In this document: piece after piece, positions 13,701-23,402 of the stretch
Numbering within the stretch: position 1 is the stretch's first letter
Layout of the letters: every line of letters starts with the position of its first letter
Assembly (NCBI GenBank): GCA_026874595.1
Contig: CM049308.1
Coordinates: 91,949,624-92,013,623, forward strand
Direction: 5' to 3'
DNA length: 64,000 bases
From: Sipunculus nudus
Taxonomy: Eukaryota; Annelida; Sipuncula; Golfingiida; Sipunculidae
Notes under the pieces: generated by a model
The model's database searches: none
Seen by the model: only the letters and a program-made list of their open reading frames with translations
What the model was told of the DNA's origin: nothing
Translations under genes and position numbers: made by a program

Positions 13701-16700
13701 GATCAGTCAAACGGTTCCCGAGATATGAGCTTGGAAAGCTGATAAAATCAAGTCCCATAGGAGCTCTCTGGAAACGAACGCGGCAACGGCGGAGGAACCC
13801 GGTTCATAGTATCCACAAAACTTCGTTTTGGTGGGTACAAAAATACAGGTGGCTCCACCAGTCTGCAGAAACTAATAAAAACACTTACAAACATCAATAT
13901 CCATGCAAAGAATCATGGTGTTCTCCCCATTAGTTGTTCAGATACTTCAGCTTTTGTATCAAATTGTCCATTATTCTGAGGGATGCTTCGGAGTCCTATA
14001 GCTTGAAGGATATGGGTAACAGAGACCTAATTTTAAGTTTCCACAGGCACTTTTCATGGGCCTTCTTGCATGACAAGAATGAAGATTCTAGGTCCAGTTT
14101 TAATGATTTGTGCCCTGTTAACAGATGTTCATAACTTTAAAGGTCTCAAAAATAGAGAAAAAATTCGTAAAAAAAAACGAACAAATACAGGTGGTGCCAC
14201 CAGTCTGCAGAAACTGATGAAACACTCCATGATCAATATCCATGAAAACAATTATGGTGATCTCTGCGTTAGTTGTTCAGATACTTCAGCTTTTGTATCA
14301 AATTTTCCATTATTCTGAGCTGTACTTTGGAGTGCCATAGCTCAAAGGATATGGGTAACAGAGACCTAATTTCAAGTGTCCATGGAGACTTATCATGGGT
14401 CTCCCTGTGTGTCAACAATGAAGATTCTAGGTCCAGTCCTTACGATTTGTACCCTGTTGACAGATAACTACATCCTGAAAGGTCTCGAAAATAGAGAAAA
14501 AAAAATTGTGAAAATTTGAAAAAATACAGGTGGCACCACCAGTCTGCAGGTACTGATGAAACACCTCTTGATCAATATGTATGCAAAAAATCATGACCAT
14601 CAGTGTTGTAGTTATTGAGATGTTGCAGTTTGTTTTTATCAAATTTTCCATTATTCTGGGGGGTTATTGGGAGCCCCCCATAGCTCAAAGGATATGGGTA
14701 ACAGAGACCTTATTTCAGGTTTCCATGCAGACTTTTTATGGACCTCTCAGTGTGTCAAGAATGAAGATTCTAGGTCCAGTCTTTATGATTTGTGCCCTGT
14801 TAACAGCTGTTCAAATTTTTAAATTCGTAAAAAATCGAAAAATTCAGGTGGCGCCACCAGTCTGCAGGAACTTATGGAACATCTCATGATCAATATGTAT
14901 GCCAAAAATCATGACCATCAGTGTTGTAGTTATTGAGATATTGAAGTTTTTGTATGAAATTTTTTACTTTTCTGGGGGGTACTTTGGGGCCCCATAGCTC
15001 GAAGGATATGGGTAACAGAGACCTAATTTCTGGTTTCCAAGGAGATTTTTCATGGACCTCTCAGAATCCCAAGTTACAAGGTTCTAGGTTCAGCGGTTAC
15101 GATTTGTGCCTGGTTAACGGACGGACAGACGGACGACGGACAAAGAGTGATCGCTATAGCTCAGATGACTTTCAGTCAGCTGAGCTAAAAACTTGAGAAG
15201 CTATATTTTTCACCAAACATGGGAATATTCAAGGTCAAGGCCACTCTCATAGGAGAGGTCATGATCCAAATTCAAATACACCTCATCGCATAACCTATAT
15301 CTATGTATATGCATAATATGAAAGAAATCTGTCCATTTGCTTTTAAAATAAAATGTTCACAGTACTGTCATGTTGCAATGAAGGGGGTATTAAAAGGTGC
15401 AAAAACAAGAAAAGGACAGAAGTGGCACCACCTGTTTTCTGCAGAAGACAAAGCCATCCAAGATATTTGGTCAATGTGATTTTTTTACCAATCAATGCAT
15501 CCCTTATTGAGATATTTAACATTTTGTGCAATTTTTACCAAATATGGAAAATAGTTCAAGGTCCAGGCCACTCTCATAGGAAAGGTCATGACCCCATTTT
15601 TAAAATACATAATCCCATAACCCATATCTATTTATATGCATGATATGAAAGAAATCTGTCCATTAGTTTTTGACTGCTCACAGTACTGTCAAGTGGCAAT
15701 GAATGAGGTATCAAAAGGTGCCAAAACAAATAAAGGACAGAAGGTGGCACTACCTGTCTTCTGCAAAAGACAAAGCTATCCAAGATCTTCAGTCAGTTTG
15801 ATATTTGGACCAATCAATGCATTGAAATACAATGATACATATTTATGATTTTGTGTGATTTTCACCATATATGGCAATATTCAAGGCCAAGACCACTCTC
15901 AAAGGAAAGGTCATGACCCCAATTTAAATTTACATCATTGCATAACCCATATCCATGTATATGCATAATATGAGAGAACTCTGTCCATTAGTTTTTGACT
16001 TGTAATGCTCACAGTACTGTCAAGTGGCAATGATTGGGGTGTTAAAAAGCACAAAAACAAGAAAAGGATATTAGGTGGCGCCACCAATTTCTGTTACATG
16101 ACAACAGCATCCAAGATCATCAGTCAACTTGAATTTTGGGTCAATCCATGCAAAGTTTCTCGAGATATTTAAGAATTTGTATGATTTTCACCAAAAACAG
16201 ACCTATTCAAGGTCACTCTCCTAGTACAGGTCATGACCCCATTTTAAATAAGCTTTGTCTACCCACCCATATCTATGCACATGTCAAGTTTGGTAAAGAT
16301 CCTTGAAATATTTTTCAGGTTATCTTGCTGAAAAAATTAACAGACCACAGTTTATTTGTGTAAACTTTGTGTTATATATATAGGGTGGAACTCGAAGCAG
16401 AGAACATGCATGTGTGTTTGTGTGTGCATCTTAATATTGCCTCAAGGAATAAACTTTCTGTTATGAATCATTTAGGCATTCACATCCAGTCGGGATTTAT
16501 CAAAGTACCAGGACATACATTTTGCGGACCCGTATGATTATAGAAAACTTAAATTACTGCTGACGCCAATTGTGAAATTACAAAGATAGTGTATCAAGTT
16601 TATGCCAACATCTGATGATAAAGAAACACTACGAAACATATATATAAATACTTATTCCATAGTAAAAGGGTGTAAGATAAGCACCATTTTGTTAAGATTA

Positions 16701-19700
16701 TATATAAATACTGGAAATATTTTTCATTAAAACCTGATCTGAACATTTGACTTTGAAACAGATACTAATATATACATTCCTGTTGAACTGTTTCCAAGCA
16801 AAATGGCATCCACTTCCCCGAAAGGTGTGTTAATTTTCCTTCAAAATCTGACAAAAATATTACTCCCTGTTAAAAATTGAAATCTTGGCCTGTATGGAGT
16901 TTGCAAAAGGAAAATAAAATTAAACATATTCAAATTAAAATCTGTGGCCAAAAAAAACCTTCCATCATAACCATGGGTAAAAAGTGTGTGTATATAAATA
17001 TATATTATGCACATACATACATACAGAACATAAATAATCTAAACTGAAGAGACAGTGGCCGTAAAGGAGGAAAAGCAGAGACAGTAACAGAACTGGTGTT
17101 GGAAACGTCATGTCTCAATGAAGGCCAACATGATGAATAAGCTGACAACTGTTATTGCCAAGGAGATTTTTGCAACATAATAATAATGCTGAAAACAAGC
17201 TGATTAGTCTAAGCTCCATTAATGACAACCCAGCTTACTCTGTATTAAACAAGCTCTCAAAATGATACCTCCTGCCTGACCTTAACTATAAATGCCCTTA
17301 TGATCTGTACACTCGTTGCCCTTGGTGTACTGAGGTCACATGTGCTTATCCTGTGATCAATAAAGATGAAGCCACAGAGGTCACAGTTATGGTGGACCTC
17401 TGAAGAGTGGCTAAATGCCAAGCATGATGGACCCAGTCATAGTGGTTAAGATATGGGGTATATTCATATAAGTACCTGGTACTAATAGCTTCATTATATA
17501 ATTACAAGGTTCACAGATACCTATACATGACCTATCTATTCACCATCATGTTAGTCTCTAGCTCACTGTTTATGTATGTTGATGGATAAAATGATGGATA
17601 AAAGGCTATGGCTAAGTTCTATGGTGGACAAAGACTTTCCTCATACTATAAAGGACATTCAGTTAGCAGACATAAAGATCTACCAAAAGGGCAATTTTAT
17701 AAAGGCTAGGTGGCAAATACAAAATATGCCTGGAATTAAAAATATCCAGCTCTATGTTCTAAACTGTTAAAAACACCAAAATCACTGAAACCCAACATTC
17801 TACGTAGTTTTGTGAAAAGCTGCAAACACACGAGCCTCCTACCAATGAAAACATAACTTCACTGTCTGATTCTATTACACTTTTTATAAAATAATTTCAT
17901 AATGTATTGAATTTATCATCAAATATGGGGGTTTATGTCTCCATAGTCTCAATGGTCTGGTTTAGTAGTTAAAAGTACAGAAATTGGAGGCAGAGAGTCT
18001 GAGATGTTACTGGGACATGACACACCACCTGCTGCATGCTGACAAGTTCTGTCTAGCCTTGAGACTGCAGCAGCAGGTGTCACTCCTGCATAATCAACAT
18101 GTGTGCATATACAGACACTGTATCAGCCATCCTTACCTTGCAGTTTCTTACCTTGCTGTTCCAGCAGCGTGTTTTGTCGCCTCAGGTCCTCAATGTCTTG
18201 CTGATGTGCGTTGTTCTTCTTGGTCATGAATGTGATGTAATCTGTGGCCTGCTTCAGGATCTGTGCTCTTGATGTCTGCAACATTACAAACTGATAATTA
18301 CAGCACACCACACCACACTACATTACAAACTGATAATTACAGCACACCACGCCACATTAAAAACTGATAATTACAGCACACCACATTACAAACTGATAAT
18401 TACAGGAAATTACTTATTATATTTGCCACTAAAATATAAAATCAAACAAAATTCAATTCCTGTTTCAGCACACACTTAAGGAGAGGGATATATATCTGAC
18501 ACTTCCTAATTAGTACATCTCAAGACCACTGAAGAAGATGATGCTGCCCATCCATTTCATTTTGCATAACTGTATACCAGGCTTCATTTAAAATGCACAG
18601 TGACTTAATGAATCCTGCTGCCTCACATGATTTTGCCTTCAAAGGGAAACACCCATCATTGTAGGATGCCCTGATTAACTGCCTGACTTGTAATGTTCTT
18701 GTGGTATGCATCCTGAGAGTAATTAAGTAATTTGCTATTTGATGGCTGTGCCTAATATTACTACAGTTGAACATGTAAGAAAGACCACCTCTCTTATAAG
18801 ACCACCTGTCAATTTGGGTGAGCCAAATGCATGCACATTGTTTATAACTGACCAGTCTTATAAGACCACCTGTGAATTAAGACCAGTTTTGCCTGGTTCC
18901 ATGGATGGCCTCATATCACAGGTTTCACTGTATATAAATGAGTCATTGGCTGAGAATGGTTGTTTTAAAATATATACACAGGACCATTTATACCAAAGGC
19001 TACATGGTGGATCATGTGCCCCCCCCCCACCGGCTGCGTGTTCATTGCGTTACATGCAGGATTAATTTCTGCTGCATAATCACTGTAAAATTCCTATTTA
19101 AAATCAATGAATATATTTTAAAAGTTAACATGATATAAGTTTTGGCTTATTACTCCTGTGATGTAATTCATCTTTGGTAAGAAGAAAACGAACTGACATG
19201 AAGAGGTCTGTCTTTGGACAGTTCTAACAAGCTTCTTAGTATTCATATATATCCATGCCTGCAGAACCCCAAAAAGCTTACAGACTATTTCAAAATTTGA
19301 TGAACTGTTGGTTTGAAAAAAAAAATGCCCCTTTTGGTTGAACCCTGGCATATGCTTTTATTTGGGGTATCCATGCCTCATTTATTTGTATAAATATACA
19401 ACCTGTATCTCTGAAACCACCAGATTCCAACCTATACATTCATTATTATGTCCCTAGAAATACATAACCTAGTAATACAGAGACTGCCCAGGTTTTACTC
19501 TCCCTTGTGGTGGATTATTGTATGTACTTGTGAATGCTGATCTAAGCCTAGCTGTACCCCTGTTTACTGCCATACAGTCCCCTGATCAATAAGACATCCA
19601 TCAATAGACTGGACTCGACACACCTGCTGTTTAATGATTAGTACTGATTACTCAGTCATACAGTTCAATAATTAATTTATTTAATTAGTGAACGAATTAA

Positions 19701-22700
19701 GGTATTTGCTTAATCATAACAATCTAATATATACAAATATCAGCAGGGATTATATCATTAATTAATACAATGATTGCAAAGCAATAAATTAGCGAAGGAC
19801 GTACTTTTTATGGCATTACATATTTTACATTTGGTGTTTTAATCTGCAACTAAATCCCCAAATGAAAGAAAAACATATTTCATATAGTGGAAAGAGAAAA
19901 TAATATTTATTTTCTATAAAACTATGATCATTTTTATGCGAAACACCTGTTTCACCAATATATGAACCTTATACAATCCAGGGTTGGCATAATCTTCCCA
20001 GAGGGAAGGGTGGAAACATTTTCATCCCGGATTTTTATTAATAACACTCAAAACAAAATACAGCCCCAAGCAGTTCATCTATTTCATATTTTACAATATT
20101 TGACAAAAGATTGAAGGAATTACATCCTTTTTTTTCAATAAATTTCACATATAAAGGTTTATTTTCAGGACACTGATATGAACAAATTCACAATTGACAG
20201 GTCAGTAACACTGACACATCATTTCACCCTGTAAGTATTTGGTTACATTCAGTTAACTGTTAAACAGAGGGCATAAACTAAAGCATTCAGCTTAGGTCAA
20301 CTCTGCTCAAGCTTTTGTTAAGTAACTTACTCTTCTCTTGACACAAAAGTAAATATAAAAAAGATCCTACTATAAAACTGTACTTTCACCACATAAAACT
20401 CACATAAACTTACACTTTTACTCCATATGATGTGCACACACAAGCACATATACTTGTCACAAAAAAAACAAGTTTTAACCTATCTACCAAACAACTTTCA
20501 CCCCAGGGAAGGCATTTTTCATAAAAATCAACCATAATTAAATGACTTTGCTTACAAATATACAATAGGCAAAATTGTAGCAACAGAAACAAAAAGAAAT
20601 TAAGTAAGCATTACTTTATTACTACAATAATCATAATTTAATTTCCAGATGTCACATTTATATCTGCTTTTCTTTATATACTTCCGTTTATTATTATAAG
20701 CTACGCCTTTATGGCTGCTAGGATATCATTTTGTCATCCAGTTATGTGGACCATGTTGACAATGAAACTGACCTTTTCCCCTTGAAGAGTGGGAACCGAA
20801 TCCCGCAGACTGTGAAAACTCTCTTTTATATGGTCTCTCCGCTTCCTCTCAAGGGCATTGTGGTGGGCACGCTTCTCAGCCTGCATAAAGATAAAGATAA
20901 AAACATCTAATGTCACCCACAATTAATACATATATCATAATGAAAATTAATATTGTTATATTTATAATATGAAATTAGTCAAAATATACTAAACCATTCT
21001 GTGTTCTTTATCAAGACACACACAATGGCTTTAGCCTTTAGCTCAAACAAATCATCTCCTTATTTATCCAAAATATATTTGGTAATGATCATAATTTATA
21101 ATACATTTGAATATATTACTGAGAGTTAGAGGGAATTACAAAATTTACCTTGAAGGAATTTTCTCTGTCAAACATTACATGTGTGAAGAGTAAATGACCT
21201 AAATGGCAAACATATTCTCTTGCTATTTCATCAGTAAAAATGTAAAAGAGTGAGAAAGCAGGAGTTACTTGATGCTAAAATATGCAAACAAACCAGTCAG
21301 TTTATATAAAATCCACCTTATATATTGTTATATTTATAATATGAAATTATTCAAAATATACTTAACCATTTTGTGTTCTTTATCAAGACACACACAATGG
21401 CTTTAGCCTTTAGCTCAAACAAATCATCTCCTTATTTATCCAAAATATATTTGGTAATGATCATAATTTATAATACATTTGAATATATTACTGAGAGTCA
21501 GAGGGAATTACAAAATTTACCTTGAAGGAATTTTCTCTGTCAAACATTACATGTGTGAAAAGTAAATGACCTGAATGGCAAACATATTCTCTTGCTATTT
21601 CATCAGTAAAAATGTAAAAGAGTGAGAAAGCAGGAGTTACTTGATGCTAAAATATGCAAACAAACCAGTCAGTTTATATAAAACCCACCTTTCACTGTTA
21701 ATCAGACACTAACACCAGTGTTTATGTATAAAGGAATCCACCACCAAAGAGTTAACCCAAAAATTGAAAAATATTTAATTTCTTTGGAAATCAAGTATAC
21801 CTGAGACTTCAATCATACTTTAATGCTGATAAAAAAATAATCATAACAATGACACAATGTTTGAAGGGGGCGGGATAGGGGAGGAGAGATAGTAGGTAGC
21901 AACAGTTACAGGATTTGTGAAAGTCATAATAGCTTCTTATCATGAATAAAGATTTAAGCTTTTGATTATATGACTGATCTGCATGATAATGTCAAATGGT
22001 TTTCATCAGTGGATATTGCTGTAAATTAATACCAAATATTTATGGCTTCAGCACAAATGTTAAAATGCATTTTTACTGAACTGTGTTTGGTTCCTTCAAC
22101 CAAAACATTAAATATCACCACGACTGTGATATTTTTGTGAATAGTGACATCATTTTATCAAATATGCACATAAAACATCATATTGAATTAATCTTGAAAT
22201 ATGTCACAGAAATGAGGATAACCTGATATCAAACAAAAAAGATGACATCATATAGCTCATTCATTTAATCAATTCAAAGTGCATTTGTAATATATTATGT
22301 TTCTTTGTCTGACAGAAGGATATGTGTGCTTACTGACAAAATGTCAGTCAGAGAAGAAAAAGTTACAAATTACAGGATTTCAGTTTAAAGCCTGTATTAC
22401 TGTAATACCAGCCGGTTCGCCAGAATCACTGTTGTTTAGGTTACAACTGGGTACAAGTGGTACCCAAAGAGTACAGACCACAACCTGATTTGTACCATGT
22501 GTCGACCATTTACATCATAACGACCTGTTTCTGCGGAATTAGGTCGCCTAAACCAACAAGGAACTGTTAGTTTCTATATAACCATACTGGTTTATTTGCG
22601 AGTTGGGGGTGCCCTAGGTCACAGCAACCCGATGCAGGGTTCGAAACCAACCCCGGCCGTGACAAGTGACATGCCTAATTACTAAATTAGTGCACGCATG

Positions 22701-23080
22701 CGTCCAGCGATACACGAATCCAGGCACGTGAAATTCAGCCCAGCTGATGTCATACGATTAATATCCCAGGAAATTTTGGTCTATTATCGGTTTTATCGTA
22801 CCCACTCGCCATGAAATAATTGATACGGGCCGTTTTAGTGTATCATACCCGCCATACCACACCCATAAGAGCGAGGGAGGCGTAACACTAACTTACTTGT
22901 GTCAAAAATTGACCCCCGGCAGCTCCGATTCCCTGCGAGGATATGGACTGGTCGTCTTCATCCTGCAAACAGCGGAATACTGTAAAACAGAGCTCGGTTC
23001 CGGGGGTACGGTTATAATCAGAGGGTTTTTGAATAACTTACGTCACTTTCGATGTCAACATCTCGCTCCTCGTCGCTCAT
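10625..23080 (-). CDS. MAX: MAX, bHLH-leucine-zipper transcription factor (whole gene, five coding exons)
   Basis: MAX is the obligate nuclear dimer partner of MYC, MXD/MNT and MGA. The dimers bind CACGTG E-boxes and activate or repress growth genes. The coding join on the minus strand is 23080-23042, 22962-22897, 20880-20773, 18275-18152 and 10791-10625. All introns are GT-AG, and 504 nt give 167 residues (human MAX: 160). Residues 1-35 are acidic and serine-containing. The basic region, with [10 protein letters not shown], lies at about 37-50 and keeps the His, Glu and Arg that contact the E-box. Helix 1, loop and helix 2 run to about residue 88. The zipper follows and retains the polar QN pair and VRALEKA. 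The C-terminal tail has SDSDSD and a basic QRKKLKT end like the MAX nuclear signal. The intron phases (0, 0, 0, 1) match what I recall of vertebrate MAX. No breaks or frameshifts are seen. Confidence 0.97.
10934..12432 (-). mobile_element. Helentron-like element, complete copy (MAX intron 4)
   Basis: Read on the minus strand it begins TTTTTAGCTCAG with the hairpin arms AGCTCAG and CTGAGCT. It ends with CAGCTGAGC, a slightly decayed copy of the palindrome (GACCCATAGGTC) and CTTG followed by T. The 3' part is the same block found at 2727-3346, 42551-43157 and 53038-53658. It contains a perfect 22-bp palindrome at 11208-11229, made of two ATTCATGAAT arms around GC. Confidence 0.75.
12950..13850. 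repeat. Tandem units, roughly 280 bp, with GGTGGCGCCACC
   Basis: Repeated blocks such as 'ctgtcataaaatcaagaaag' and 'gcacggcagacaaac' recur about every 280 bp. Perfect 12-bp palindromes GGTGGCGCCACC lie at 13203-13214, 13352-13363, 13481-13492 and 13630-13641. Unit ends are degenerate. Confidence 0.75.
13843..15110. repeat. Four tandem units of about 330 bp, each starting at a palindrome
   Basis: Units begin near 13843, 14185, 14523 and 14842 with a CAGGTGGNNCCACCAGTCTG-like start and continue with a shared 'atcaatatccatgcaaa' and 'ctaggtccag' block. The palindrome is perfect only in the last unit (14847-14858). The others read CT, TG and CA at the central CG. Confidence 0.8.
15220..16330. 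repeat. Three to four tandem units of about 330 bp
   Basis: Repeated blocks 'caaggtcaaggccactctca', 'cataacccatatctat' and 'gaaatctgtccatt' recur near 15230, 15555, 15880 and, weakly, 16205. Each unit carries a version of GGTGGCGCCACC (perfect at 16074-16085). The block lies just outside the right end of the preceding element and has no clear ends of its own. Confidence 0.7.
18137..18151 (-). other. MAX: Alternative 15-nt extension of MAX exon 4 (tandem donor)
   Basis: Sequence AAG/GTAAGA ends exon 4, and 15 nt later AAG/GTAAGG appears. The two 15-nt blocks (CAGCAAGGTAAGAA and CTGCAAGGTAAGG) are near copies, so the donor seems to have been duplicated. Use of the second site adds GKKLQ in frame between EQQ and VRALEKA, giving 172 residues. 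Whether it is used cannot be told from DNA. Confidence 0.6.
18152..18275 (-). CDS. MAX: MAX exon 4: loop end, helix 2 and most of the zipper
   Basis: Starts TSRAQIL after a TTGCAG acceptor and ends LLEQQ plus one base (phase 1). The first base of Val, completed by exon 5, is the last base here. This donor (GTAAGA at 18151-18146) gives the standard MAX sequence QQ-VRALEKA. A second strong donor lies 15 nt further on, see the separate entry. Confidence 0.96.
18283..18404. repeat. Four-copy minisatellite at the MAX exon 4 acceptor
   Basis: Units of about 29-39 bp built on 'attacaaactgataattaca' plus a CACAC-type spacer, starting near 18284, 18323, 18357 and 18386. The first copy begins eight bases upstream (in MAX sense) of the exon 4 boundary, so its sequence includes the likely branch point and pyrimidine region of intron 3. 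Confidence 0.8.
18764..18930. mobile_element. pogo/Tigger-like MITE in MAX intron 3
   Basis: Ends CAGTTGAACATG and, reversed, CAGTGAAACCTG, flanked by TA at 18762-18763 and 18931-18932. The interior has 'cttataagaccacct' twice, shared with 319-483 ('cttataagaccacct'). Length 167 bp. Confidence 0.65.
20773..20880 (-). CDS. MAX: MAX exon 3: basic region and helix 1
   Basis: One hundred and eight nucleotides, 36 codons, the same length as I recall for vertebrate MAX. It encodes [20 protein letters not shown] and ends LQGEK in the loop. The acceptor is TTATGCAG and the donor GTCAGT. Conserved contact residues are all present. Confidence 0.97.
20951..21691. repeat. Tandem duplication, 372-bp period, in MAX intron 2
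   Basis: 20951-21322 is repeated at 21323-21691 with roughly eight differences (about 98% identity by eye). The first copy starts about 70 bp from the exon 3 acceptor. No coding content; 'gacacacacaatggctttag' occurs in both copies. Confidence 0.95.
21692..22500. other. MAX intron 2 remainder, nothing recognised
   Basis: AT-rich intronic sequence between the tandem duplication and the CpG-rich promoter patch. No repeats or exons recognised. Confidence 0.5.
22725..22730. promoter_or_regulatory. E-box CACGTG in MAX intron 2
   Basis: Canonical palindromic site for MYC/MAX and related dimers, about 165 bp inside intron 2 and within the CpG-rich patch. Confidence 0.55.
22897..22962 (-). CDS. MAX: MAX exon 2, in-frame cassette
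   Basis: Sixty-six nucleotides, 22 codons, phase 0 at both ends, between a TTTGCAG acceptor and a GTAAGT donor. The product is DEDD followed by a Ser/Gly/Gln-rich stretch ending FLTQ. It occupies the place of the 27-nt alternative exon that separates the two human MAX isoforms. Skipping it keeps the frame and gives a 145-residue protein. Confidence 0.93.
23042..23080 (-). CDS. MAX: MAX exon 1 (coding part)
   Basis: Thirteen codons from the ATG, reading [13 protein letters not shown], followed by a consensus GTAAGT donor at 23041-23036. The start is the only ATG that gives the conserved acidic MAX N-terminus. The IESDEDD run formed with exon 2 fits the casein kinase 2 site context known near the N-terminus of MAX. 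Confidence 0.95.
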
Positions 23081-23163
23081 ATTTTGGGAGAAAATTGTTG
23101 TGAATATTTAATTCGCCGCGGGTTCCTTTCCTCGGCAACTAAACAACGCCACGCGGTCACCCC

Positions 23164-23169
23164 CACGTG
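23164..23169. promoter_or_regulatory. E-box CACGTG (CCACGTGG) just upstream of MAX
   Basis: The core is flanked to give the 8-bp palindrome CCACGTGG, 84 bp upstream of the MAX ATG. This flank is well suited to MAX-containing dimers. Confidence 0.6.
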
Positions 23170-23396
23170 GTTTTGGGACGAACCACTCCTTGATATTAAT
23201 ACATTGTAAACTAACATGCGTTTCACTTTGTTATCCATGTCTTAACAAAACCCTCTATACCATAACTCAGTGGTCTTCAGTTTACACTGAAATAATGTAT
23301 AAGAAAGTTTGAAATGGAATAGTTTTTAATATATTACTTATTAGATTCTGGGACTATGTTTTGTTGACTCAATATTCAGGAACTGAAATGGATCAT

Positions 23397-23402
23397 CACG
23401 TG
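23397..23402. promoter_or_regulatory. E-box CACGTG (TCACGTGA) upstream of MAX
   Basis: TCACGTGA lies about 317 bp upstream of the MAX ATG. This flank is typical of USF/MITF/TFE-type sites as well as MYC/MAX sites. Confidence 0.5.

Larger units (their letters stand above)
12617..15191 (-). mobile_element. Helentron-like element with internal tandem repeats (MAX intron 4)
   Basis: Inverted ends GCTCAGCTGACT (left) and AGTCAGCTGAGC (right) match over 12 bp. At the left edge, in minus orientation, GACCCATGGGTC is followed by A, CTTG and then T. The right edge has the 5' hairpin. The interior is made of two sets of tandem repeats, at about 12950-13850 and 13850-15110. This is the layout reported for Helentron-associated non-autonomous elements and for bivalve elements of the pearl type: subterminal inverted repeats, a central tandem array and a 3' hairpin. 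Confidence 0.75.
10792..18136 (-). other. MAX intron 4, filled with repeats
   Basis: About 7.35 kb. It contains two complete Helentron-like elements (10934-12432 and 12617-15191), both in the same orientation as MAX, and a further tandem-repeat block at about 15220-16330. The remaining 16330-18136 is AT-rich without recognised features; the plus-strand 64-codon frame at 17576-17770 is antisense to the intron and resembles nothing known. Confidence 0.85.
22500..23200 (-). promoter_or_regulatory. MAX: CpG-rich MAX promoter and first-exons region
   Basis: By eye there are several dozen CpG dinucleotides in about 700 bp, against very few per kilobase in the surrounding sequence. This covers MAX exons 1 and 2 and about 120 bp upstream of the ATG. 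CpG depletion elsewhere suggests germline methylation with this patch spared, as expected of an active promoter. No TATA box is evident. The transcription start is not defined by the sequence. Confidence 0.7.

Noticed and set aside
17576-17770. A 64-codon plus-strand frame with a plausible composition
   Set aside because: It is antisense within MAX intron 4, resembles nothing known and has no clear splice context.
22725-23402. A divergent gene sharing the MAX promoter
   Set aside because: No coding exon or conserved frame is seen on the plus strand to the right of the CpG-rich patch.
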